From CAZHOV01 sp964534315 (GTDB taxonomy: Bacteria > Bacteroidota > Bacteroidia > Chitinophagales > Saprospiraceae): DNA of 64,000 bases. The position numbers were made by a program, and so were the translations under genes. Positions 55,473 to 62,842 of the stretch are shown in pieces. Every line of letters begins with the position of its first letter. Positions within the stretch are counted from its first letter, which is position 1. The stretch spans positions 1 through 64,000 of the forward strand of contig CAZHOV010000005.1 of the NCBI GenBank assembly GCA_964534315.1, written 5' to 3'. The notes below the pieces were generated by a model. That model ran no database searches and had not been told where the DNA came from. It saw nothing but the letters and a program-made list of their open reading frames with translations.

Positions 55473-56702
55473 ATGAATTTCAATCCTGTCGTGTTGGCTA
55501 TTCCGATGTATTTTATTTTGATCATTGGGGAGTTGATTTTTGAGCAAGTAACCAAAAAGCTTACGTACCGGGTGAATGACGCGGTAACGAATATAAGCCT
55601 GGGTATTTTAAGCCAGGTAAGCGGGGTATTTTTGAAGTTGCTTTCTATCGGAGTTTACATCGTCATTTATGAAAAAATAGCCTTTTTCAACATCGAACCC
55701 ACCTGGGCCAGTTTTGTTGCTTTAATCATTTTACAAGATCTCTGCTATTATTGGAGTCATCGCATGAGCCATGAAATTAGCCTTTTTTGGGGCGGGCATG
55801 TGGTACATCACCAGAGTGAAGACTTTAATCTCTCGGTAGCCCTGCGGCAGAGTTCTACCAGCACCTTGTGGAGTTTCATGTTCTACCTTCCGCTTGCTTT
55901 TCTTGGGTTTGACCCGATGCAATTTGTAATCGTCAATGGGATTAACTTGCTGTATCAGTTTTGGATTCATACCGAGCACATCAATAAACTGGGGTGGTTA
56001 GAGTATATTTTTAACACCCCTTCTCATCACCGGGTGCATCATGGCAGAGACCCGAAGTATATTGATAAGAACTATGCGGGTATGCTTATTATCTGGGATC
56101 GGATGTTTGGCACCTTTAAGGAAGAGGAGGAGCGTCCGGTATACGGGATCACAAAGCCATTAAAAAGTTGGAATCCGGTGTATGCCAATTTCTCGCACTA
56201 TATCGATCTGTTTAAAGCGGTAAAAAAGTCTAGGTCAGTAAAAGATGCTATGGGCATTTTATTTCAGAAGCCGGGTTGGATGCCCGAACACTTGGGCGGG
56301 TACCAAAAGCCTCATCAAGTAGAATCGGGGTATCAGAAATTTGACGTGCTTCCTGCCTTACCTGTAAATTTATATATCATTTTTCAATTTGTGGTATTGA
56401 TAGGGTTAACGGCCTTATTTTTATTCAACCTGGATAAGATGCCTGTTTTTTTTAAAGCGGGTTATGCCGTTTGGATTGTGGCCAGTACGTTGATCTTTGG
56501 ATGGTTATTCGAGATGAAAACAACAGGATTTTACCTGGAAATCGCCCGGTTATTGATGATCCCGGTATTGTTATTTTTTATTATTAAGAATGGAGTAGTG
56601 GCGACATTTTGGCCATTAGTGATTGGAGTGGTAATTGTTCTGACTTCTCTTGGCATATTATATTTTTATGGTAGGAAATATCAGAGACGGGCAATATCTT
56701 AG
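55473..56702 (+). CDS. sterol desaturase / fatty acid hydroxylase family membrane enzyme
   Basis: This 409-residue polytopic membrane protein contains the di-iron histidine clusters of the family: WSHRMSHE, HVVHHQSEDFN, HTEHINKLG and PSHHRVHHGRD. It acts on lipid substrates, but the specific substrate is unknown. The hydrophobic segments at about 1-20, 42-62 and 80-95 precede the cluster region, and further ones (about 290-400) form an extra C-terminal membrane part. A Crp/Fnr regulator starts 27 bp later and an SDR gene after that, which suggests a small lipid-modifying operon. Confidence 0.92.
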   Translation: MNFNPVVLAIPMYFILIIGELIFEQVTKKLTYRVNDAVTNISLGILSQVSGVFLKLLSIGVYIVIYEKIAFFNIEPTWASFVALIILQDLCYYWSHRMSHEISLFWGGHVVHHQSEDFNLSVALRQSSTSTLWSFMFYLPLAFLGFDPMQFVIVNGINLLYQFWIHTEHINKLGWLEYIFNTPSHHRVHHGRDPKYIDKNYAGMLIIWDRMFGTFKEEEERPVYGITKPLKSWNPVYANFSHYIDLFKAVKKSRSVKDAMGILFQKPGWMPEHLGGYQKPHQVESGYQKFDVLPALPVNLYIIFQFVVLIGLTALFLFNLDKMPVFFKAGYAVWIVASTLIFGWLFEMKTTGFYLEIARLLMIPVLLFFIIKNGVVATFWPLVIGVVIVLTSLGILYFYGRKYQRRAIS

Positions 56703-56729
56703 GATGGTTTTTATAGTATATTTCAATTA

Positions 56730-57305
56730 TTGAAAATGATAGAACTAAAAAAAGCTATTTCTGATATGATAGCTATATCTGATGAAGAGGCTACTAAATT
56801 CATAGGCTTCTGCTATCGAAAATCGTTTAAAAAAAAAGAGCTTTTAAGTGATGATGATCGATTCATTGATGAGGTCTATTTTATAGAAAAAGGTATCTTG
56901 AGAGTGAAAATTACAGATCTTGAAGGCCGCGAACATACCACACATTTTGCTTTGGAAAACCAATTCATTGCAGATTATAATGCTTTTCTAACAAAAAAGA
57001 AGTCCCGATACCAGCTAGAAGCGATGGAAAATACAGATGTAATCGTTCTCCCGAGAGCGGCCATTGAGTGGGGGTATGCCAACCTGAAAGAGGGAGAGAA
57101 ACTAGGCAGGCTCATCGCCGAGTATTATTTCCTGTATCTTGACAGCAGGATCCAACATTTGTATACCTTATCTCCTATTGAGCGATACCATTTGATGAGC
57201 CAAATCTTTCCGAATATTCATAACAGAGTTCCGCAACACATGATTGCTTCTTACCTGGGCATCACCCCCATACATCTTAGCCGAATAAAAAAGACATCCC
57301 GGTAA
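56730..57305 (+). CDS. Crp/Fnr family transcriptional regulator
   Basis: This 191-residue protein has a cyclic-nucleotide-binding β-roll in the N-terminal half (FIEKGILRVKITDLEGREHT, then FIADYNAFL) and a short C-terminal helix-turn-helix (MIASYLGITPIHLSRIKK). The usual phosphate-binding Arg-Ser pattern of cAMP-binding Crp is not evident, so the ligand is unknown. Many Bacteroidota members respond without a ligand. It lies between the desaturase-type gene and the SDR gene and may regulate them. Confidence 0.9.
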   Translation: MKMIELKKAISDMIAISDEEATKFIGFCYRKSFKKKELLSDDDRFIDEVYFIEKGILRVKITDLEGREHTTHFALENQFIADYNAFLTKKKSRYQLEAMENTDVIVLPRAAIEWGYANLKEGEKLGRLIAEYYFLYLDSRIQHLYTLSPIERYHLMSQIFPNIHNRVPQHMIASYLGITPIHLSRIKKTSR

Positions 57306-57366
57306 AATCTAAACATTTGTTATCGTTTTGAGGGTGAGGAACAGGACATATTTGCATAAAAAAGTT

Positions 57367-58179
57367 ATGCAATTAGGAAAAAGAACAATTGACCGTCTAC
57401 ACAACACCTATGGAAATTGGGTATTAATAACCAGGGCCACCTCCGGAATAGGGAGAGAAATGGCTCTTAGATTTGGAGAGGCTGGCTTCAACTTAATCAT
57501 AACCGGAAGGCGAGAACATTTACTAAATGAAATAAGCACGTTGCTGTTCGACAAATACAATGTAGAAGTTGTACCTATCCCGGGTGATTTATCTGTAGAG
57601 GCTAATGTCCGCCAATTGATGCAAGAAATTACACATTTAACTATTGGGGTTGCTGTTTTGAATGCCGGCTTTGGCAAATCGGGCAAGTTCATAAATGCCA
57701 ATTTAGACCAGGAGCTGAATATGCTCGATTTAAACTGTAGAGCCCTGATGATACTAACTCATTATTTTGCCAATAAAATGAAAGCGCAACCTCAAAGAGG
57801 AGCTATCGTTCTTTTGAGTTCGATGGTTGCCTTTCAGGGGGTACCCAATGCGGCACATTATGCGGCAACGAAGGCTTATGTGCAATCTTTAGGCGAAGCC
57901 CTGGCCCTCGAATTAAAAGAAGAAGGGGTTGATATCTTATGTGCTGCTCCGGGGCCGGTAGAAAGTGGATTTTCAGAAAGAGCCAATATGAAGATGAACC
58001 GTTCTTTGAAGCCAGATGATGTAGGAGTCCCAATCATCAACGCCATTGGAAAACGGACAACCTTATTGCCCGGATTTTTAACGAAATTGTTGGTTTATAA
58101 TTTGAGAATGGTGCCGAGGTGGGCTAAAGTGCGCATCATGGGAAAGGTGATGAAGGGGTTTACGAAGCATCAGGGATAG
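57367..58179 (+). CDS. SDR family oxidoreductase with altered glycine motif
   Basis: A short-chain dehydrogenase of about 270 residues. I chose the ATG at 57367 (MQLGKRTIDRL); the upstream start at 57328 would be a TTG. The coenzyme motif reads TRATSGIG, so the first glycine of TGxxxGxG is replaced by Arg (codon AGG at the expected GGG). The rest is conventional: NAGFGKSG, the catalytic Ser in VLLSSMV, and HYAATKAY with catalytic Tyr and Lys. The C-terminal segment has the PGPVESGF motif. It may act on the same lipid pathway as the desaturase-type gene, which is inference from position. Whether it still binds NAD(P) is uncertain. Confidence 0.88.
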   Translation: MQLGKRTIDRLHNTYGNWVLITRATSGIGREMALRFGEAGFNLIITGRREHLLNEISTLLFDKYNVEVVPIPGDLSVEANVRQLMQEITHLTIGVAVLNAGFGKSGKFINANLDQELNMLDLNCRALMILTHYFANKMKAQPQRGAIVLLSSMVAFQGVPNAAHYAATKAYVQSLGEALALELKEEGVDILCAAPGPVESGFSERANMKMNRSLKPDDVGVPIINAIGKRTTLLPGFLTKLLVYNLRMVPRWAKVRIMGKVMKGFTKHQG

Positions 58180-58186
58180 TAAATAC

Positions 58187-59707
58187 CTACAACTCCTTCC
58201 GCAACCTCGCCACGGGGATATTCAATTGCTCCCGGTATTTGGCTACGGTACGGCGGGCGATGTTGTAGCCTTTGTCGCGCAATTGGTTTTTGAGCTTTTC
58301 ATCTGAAAGGGGTTTCTTTTTGTTTTCGTTCTCCACGATATCGGAAAGGATCTTTTTTACTTCCAGGGTAGAGACCTCCTCGCCGTCTTTTGTTTGGATC
58401 GACTCGGAGAAAAAATCTTTTAGCCGTTTAGTACCGAATTCAGTTTGCACAAATTTACTGTTGGCCACCCTCGAAACGGTAGAGATATCTAACCCTGTAA
58501 TATCAGCAATGTCCTTTAAGATCATCGGGCGAAGTTTCATAGAGTCACCGGTAAGAAAGAAGTCATATTGATATTGGAGAATGGCATACATCGTTTTATA
58601 CATCGTCTGTTGACGTTGCCTGATCGCATCGATAAACCATTTTGCGGAATCGATCTTTTGCTTGATAAACATGACCGCTTCGCGATCTTTTTTATTAGGG
58701 CGCTTACCGCTATGTGATGCCTTAAAGGATTTGAGCATATCTTTGTATTGCTCATTGATTTTCAGGTCCGGAGCATTTCGGGTATTGAGGGTCAAGTCCA
58801 ACTCGCCATCGCGATTATAGATGATAAAATCAGGCACCACATAATTGGTGCTCCTGCTACTCCCTGTAGAGTATCCGCTGGCAGGTTTGGGGTTGAGCTT
58901 AAGGATCTCGTCGATAATACACTTGAGTTCCTGCTCGTCGATACCCAAAGATCGTTGAAGCTTAGAATAGTGCTTTTTAGAAAATTCATCAAAATACTTA
59001 TCGATAATCTTTACAGCTAATTGGATATTTCGGATATCCTCATCATCGAGCTGTCCATCGCTATCCACCAATTTCGCCTTTAATTGTATCAGAAGACACT
59101 CCTGAAGATCTCTGGCTCCTATTCCGGGAGGATCGAATTTCTGGATTTTCTTTAACAGTTCATAGACTTCTTCCTCATTAGTCGATACATTTTGAGCAAA
59201 AGCCAGGTCATCTATGATCGCCTCGGGGGCTCTTCTGAGGTAGCCGTCGTCATCTATACTTCCGATAATTTGTTCGGCTACGACTTCAAGTCGTTCCTCT
59301 CCGAGTTTCAGCAAACCTAATTGTTCGAGCAGATATTCGTGAAAGGTATGTTCTACCGGCATGGGTACCGATTTGTCTTCCTCGTCCGCACCATAAAGAT
59401 TTGCTTTGTATTTATAGCTAGAGGGATCATCTTCCATATATTCTTCGAGGTAGTCATCTAACTCGAACGTATCTTCCCGTTCGGGTTCATCTGAAGCCGT
59501 CTCCTCATTTCCGGGTGCATCCGAGGCATCGTTACCGAGCAGCCGGTCTTCATCGTGGTCGCCTTCCTCCAGAGCTGGGTTTGCCTCTAGTTCCTCTTTA
59601 ATCCGTTGATCCAGCGTAGCAGTAGGTATCTGCAACAGTTTCATTAACTGAATCTGTTGGGGAGATAACTTCTGCAGCATTTTCTGGCTCAGGTTCTGCC
59701 GTAACAT
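58187..59707 (-). CDS. rpoN: RNA polymerase sigma-54 factor
   Basis: This 506-residue protein has the three sigma-54 regions: an activator-interacting N-terminus rich in Gln and Leu (MLRQNLSQKMLQKLSPQQIQ, start at 59707), an acidic linker (about 50-110), the core-binding region, and the DNA-binding end with helix-turn-helix (DISTVSRVANSKFVQT) and the RpoN box (ARRTVAKYREQL). It is complete. The stop lies 7 bp from the convergent SDR stop. No enhancer-binding activator is in this window. A TCTTGAG heptamer array lies just upstream of the start. Confidence 0.96.
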   Translation of the reverse strand: MLRQNLSQKMLQKLSPQQIQLMKLLQIPTATLDQRIKEELEANPALEEGDHDEDRLLGNDASDAPGNEETASDEPEREDTFELDDYLEEYMEDDPSSYKYKANLYGADEEDKSVPMPVEHTFHEYLLEQLGLLKLGEERLEVVAEQIIGSIDDDGYLRRAPEAIIDDLAFAQNVSTNEEEVYELLKKIQKFDPPGIGARDLQECLLIQLKAKLVDSDGQLDDEDIRNIQLAVKIIDKYFDEFSKKHYSKLQRSLGIDEQELKCIIDEILKLNPKPASGYSTGSSRSTNYVVPDFIIYNRDGELDLTLNTRNAPDLKINEQYKDMLKSFKASHSGKRPNKKDREAVMFIKQKIDSAKWFIDAIRQRQQTMYKTMYAILQYQYDFFLTGDSMKLRPMILKDIADITGLDISTVSRVANSKFVQTEFGTKRLKDFFSESIQTKDGEEVSTLEVKKILSDIVENENKKKPLSDEKLKNQLRDKGYNIARRTVAKYREQLNIPVARLRKEL

Positions 59708-59712
59708 ATTTT

Positions 59713-59745
59713 TTTGTCTTGAGTCTTGAGTCTTGAGTCTTCTTT
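59713..59745 (-). repeat. (TCTTGAG)n array before rpoN
   Basis: About three and a half copies of TCTTGAG lie between 59713 and 59745, directly before the rpoN start codon on the minus strand. They fall in the likely leader or promoter region. Confidence 0.85.
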
Positions 59746-59935
59746 AGCTATGTAATATTCGCAAAATAACTATTTTTTGATGAGATATATTAAAAAAAAG
59801 CCCACTATTTTACAAAAAACATGCCAGAATCTTTGATTATAAGCGATGACAGGAGTAAACGTATAGTTCACATTATTCAATTATCTTTGGTGATGCCATT
59901 TCTTAATAGTAACGATCTTACAACTAACGTGATAA

Positions 59936-60400
59936 ATGACTTCCTTAGCGCTACAACAACCACTGCCCGATTGGTCAATCGAAGCTATTGCCGCCCCTAC
60001 GCCTCCTCCGGTAGTTGGCGATTTTTCAGGTAAGCCATTGGTGGTCTTGATTTTTAGCATAGGCTGCCCGGGGTGTCTGGGCAGAGCCATTCCTTTTGCG
60101 AACCGCCTGGTATATGAACTGGGCGATAAACTGAATGTCATTGGCATACATTCTATTTTCGAAGGAGCCAATTATTCAGACGAAGAATTACTACAGATAA
60201 AAGAAGACCTTTACATCCGCTTTCCTTTCTACCGGGATCAAAACTACAATACCACTTTTAAAAGATATGGTGCCGGCGGCACGCCCCATTGGATCGTAAC
60301 GGATAAAGCGGGCAACGTTGTCTATTCCATATTTGGCTCCGATCCCAATAATGCATTGTTGAAGCTGGATTTGAAGATTGCGGAGCTGCTGGAGACTTGA
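59936..60400 (+). CDS. thioredoxin-like (TlpA/AhpC-TSA type) protein
   Basis: This 154-residue protein has a thioredoxin fold with the active-site motif CPGC in FSIGCPGCLG, the cis-Pro region GTPHWIVTDKAGNVV, and typical strands KPLVVLIF and KLNVIGIHSI. It has no signal peptide or membrane anchor, unlike most TlpA proteins, so it is probably cytosolic. A redox or thiol-transfer role is likely. The 53-bp repeat starts 27 bp after its stop. Confidence 0.87.
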   Translation: MTSLALQQPLPDWSIEAIAAPTPPPVVGDFSGKPLVVLIFSIGCPGCLGRAIPFANRLVYELGDKLNVIGIHSIFEGANYSDEELLQIKEDLYIRFPFYRDQNYNTTFKRYGAGGTPHWIVTDKAGNVVYSIFGSDPNNALLKLDLKIAELLET

Positions 60401-60427
60401 GGGATCAAGTCGTCACGTAGTCCAGTA

Positions 60428-60480
60428 GAGGGTGTTTCAAAACACTATTCGTGTTTCGACACACCAAACTTTCTTCTTTG
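60428..60480 (+). repeat. 53-bp 3'-end repeat, copy 2
   Basis: This is the exact reverse complement of 1-53 and begins 27 bp after the stop of the thioredoxin-like gene. The hairpin arms are 60431-60445 and 60451-60465 (13 of 15 pairs, loop TATTC), followed by AAACTTTCTTCTTTG. Relative to the preceding gene it has the same orientation and nearly the same distance as copy 1. Confidence 0.92.
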
Positions 60481-60502
60481 GGAGGGCTGTTTTTTCTAAA
60501 AA

Positions 60503-60536
60503 AACTGTTCACCGTTCACCGCTTACTGTTCACTCT
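60503..60536 (-). repeat. GTGAACG-type array starting in the CHAT stop codon
   Basis: On the minus strand, GAGTGAACAGTAAGCGGTGA continues with further GTGAAC units. The first TGA is the stop codon of the CHAT frame, so the array begins at the gene end, as at the MscS and lptB genes. Confidence 0.7.
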
Positions 60537-61110
60537 AATAACACAAACCCCGCCCAATAATACGGATTATCAAACCGATCCCGCATTGCCAACTGTGTTT
60601 TGCGGAATGCTTCCGGAATGCTCATTTCTTCTTCCAGCCAATGTTGATAAAAGGCAAGCATAAAATCTTTCGTTTCCTGGTCCGGGACTTTCCAAAGGCT
60701 CATGATTAAGTAGTTGGCTCCGGCTATCTTGAAAGCACGTTGGAGGCCATATACGCCCTCGTTCCTCCGGATGTCTCCTAAGCCTGTTTCGCAGGCAGAA
60801 AGTACAACCAATTTGGTATTGGATAAATCCATCTGACTGATTTCATAGGCGGTGAGCACCCCGTCTTCCATATTTGGACGAAGCGGTTTACCGGTTTTCC
60901 AGGCATGGTTTCCTCCTGCGAGGATGAGTCCGGAGCGCATCAAAGGATTATCAGATTGAAGAAAAACAGGGTCTTCATCAGAAAAAATTGACCGGCGTTT
61001 TCTCTTCTGGGGGTCGGGGAAAAAGAAACCGTGGGTGGCAATGTGCAACACATCAGGTGAGGCCTGTTGATCGCCAAGTGTTTTAAAATACTCTTCCGTA
61101 GCGAGCCTTC
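60530..61110 (-). pseudogene. CHAT domain (caspase-like) C-terminal fragment
   Basis: The frame starts after the junction near 61105 and reads RLATEEYFKTLGDQQASPDV, and then HIATHGFFFPDP with the catalytic His. SACETGLGD with the catalytic Cys, LQRAFKIAGANYLIMSLW and a C-terminal DNPYYWAGFVLL follow. Both catalytic residues of a CHAT peptidase are present. Its N-terminal part and start codon are missing. It lies directly downstream of, and one frame off from, a TPR protein that would normally be its N-terminus. The annotated ATG (61051) is internal. Confidence 0.85.
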
Positions 61111-62285
61111 CCTTTTTTATATTGGAAGATAACTGCTTTTTCGTAATCTCCGGTGTTTGTATATAGAATAGCCAGATTTCTTAAGCTTTTAACAAAATAT
61201 GGATTTTCCTGGGAAAGTGTTCTTTCCCGTATTTTTATGGTTTCCAGGAAATACGATTCTGCTTTTTTGTATTCTTTTAATCCTGAATACAACCCTCCTA
61301 TGTTTTCCAGGCAATGTGAATAAAGCACATGTTCCTCTCCTAAGGATTTTCCCCAAATGTTCTTCACTTGGGATAGAGTTTGTTCTGCTTTTTCATATTC
61401 CCTCATGTTCAAATAGAGATTTCCCAGGTTGTTTAGGTTGTGAGCAATGTGCGGATGTTCTTCTCCAAGGGTTTTTACCCCTATTTTATAAGCTTCAAGA
61501 AAGAACTCTTCAGCCTTTTTGTATTGGAGTAACCATTGGTAGGTTGTGCCTAAATTAGTGAGGTTTCCTATGTAATCGATATGTTCCGTACCTACTGTCT
61601 CTTCCCGAATAAATTTTGTTTCTAGGTAAATGGATTTTGCCTTCTCAAATTGCCCCATGTCTAAATATAAAGCCCCTAAATTCCCCAAACTACTGGCGTA
61701 GGATGGATGTTTCTCACCATAAGTGTTTTTATAGATGGAAATCGCTTCCAGAGAAAGAAGTTCCGCTTTGTCTAGTTGGCCCATTAGGTAGTAAAGCGTT
61801 CCTAAGTTATAAAGGGCTCCTGCATAATCAGGGTGATGACTTCCGAATACTTTTTTCTGGATTTCTACAGCCTCAAGGCTCATTGCTTCCGCTTCTTCAA
61901 ACTGTCCTCTTCCCCTGTAAATTGCTGACAAATGTAGTAAGCATATAGCATAATTAGGATGTTCTTTCCCTAATACTTCCCCTTGTATATCTTTTGCTTC
62001 CGAAAACCATTTTTCTGCATTTGGCGTATCACCTTGTTTATGAAAGACATACCCTCGTCTAAAACAACAACTACCATAAGCCACAGATACTCTCCCATCT
62101 TTTTCTAGCGCTAATTTTTGTGCCGATTCCATAGCTTCATGTGCTAGATCAAATTTGCTTTCTTTAGCAAGGGCCTTGGCAATATGGATTAAGCTATCCA
62201 CCTGGCGGTAAGCCGTCGAATCCACCTCCTGCCCCATCAAAAAAGCAGGTAAGAGAAAAAATAAGAATGGTAGAAAATATTTCAT
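61083..62285 (-). pseudogene. secreted TPR protein, N-terminal part of a broken TPR-CHAT gene
   Basis: A signal peptide (FLPFLFFLLPAFLMGQ) is followed by about eight tetratricopeptide repeats of 42 residues, kinesin-light-chain-like (LGEEHPHIAHNLNNLGNLYL, KAEELFLEA patterns). The last repeat ends GDYEKAVIFQ, after which the frame hits unrelated codons and a stop (YKKGKARYGRVF). In TPR-CHAT proteins the TPR block is normally followed by a long linker and the CHAT domain in one chain; here several hundred residues are missing at about 61105-61115, next to a run of six A. The fragment could still be made as a secreted TPR protein. Confidence 0.82.
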
Positions 62286-62372
62286 GGAAATACTTTTAAA
62301 AAGTGAGGATATTTATTGTGAAGTTATAAAAAAAGCTCTTTTATTTTTTTAAATTCTAAAATCCCTAATCTC

Positions 62373-62744
62373 ATGCCTCCCTACTTCAAAATCGACTTTC
62401 TCGACCACGTCGCCATCCGCGCTAAAGATATCGAACAATCTGCTCAATGGTACGAATCCATCCTGGGTCTAAAACGTGTACAACCCAAAGAATGGAAACC
62501 CTGGCCAATCTTTATGCTAGCCGGAAATAGTGGCGTTGCTATTTTTCCGGAAAAAGAAGGTCATGTGAAGAAAGTAGATCATTTTGCTTTTCGAGTATCC
62601 CAACCTTCTTATGAGGCTGCCAAAGAACATCTGAAGGCAAAAGGGATTGATTTTCAAGAACAAGATCATATCTATTTTGATTCCATTTACTTCAAAGATC
62701 CGGATGCACATATGGTGGAATTGACGGTGGAGAAGAAGTTTTGA
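62373..62744 (+). CDS. VOC family protein (glyoxalase/bleomycin-resistance fold)
   Basis: A 123-residue single-domain protein with two βαβββ units: FLDHVAIRAKDIEQSAQWYE near residues 8-27, then VDHFAFRVSQPSYEAAKEHL near 66-85. The usual metal-ligand positions are filled by His10, His68 and Glu in HMVELTVE near the end. The function could be lyase, dioxygenase or sequestration; the family does not tell. A strong palindrome follows the stop. Confidence 0.88.
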   Translation: MPPYFKIDFLDHVAIRAKDIEQSAQWYESILGLKRVQPKEWKPWPIFMLAGNSGVAIFPEKEGHVKKVDHFAFRVSQPSYEAAKEHLKAKGIDFQEQDHIYFDSIYFKDPDAHMVELTVEKKF

Positions 62745-62760
62745 TTAAGGCTTGAATTTT

Positions 62761-62806
62761 TACGATGGACCGTAAAAATTAGCGCTAATATTTACGGTCC
62801 ATCGTA
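62761..62806. terminator. 46-bp near-perfect palindrome between VOC and cyclase genes
   Basis: TACGATGGACCGTAAA (62761-62776) and its complement (62791-62806) enclose ATTAGC/GCTAAT, giving 22 of 23 paired positions around the centre with almost no loop. T-rich runs lie on both sides. It is likely a bidirectional terminator or a regulatory site of the cyclase gene, which begins 36 bp later. Confidence 0.75.
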
Positions 62807-62842
62807 TTTTTTATTGTAATTTAAGCTCCAAATCACCTTAAA

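Noticed and set aside
1..60480. 60-kb integrative element bounded by the 53-bp inverted repeat
   Set aside because: No integrase with element features, no target duplication and no mobility genes are present. The content is ordinary chromosomal, and the copies sit at matching distances from stop codons, so a dispersed 3'-end element fits better.
61083..62285. TPR-CHAT pair as part of a CRISPR type III-E (Craspase) system
   Set aside because: The TPRs are secreted (signal peptide), no Cas7-11-like gene or array is nearby, and such TPR-CHAT proteins are common in Bacteroidota without CRISPR.
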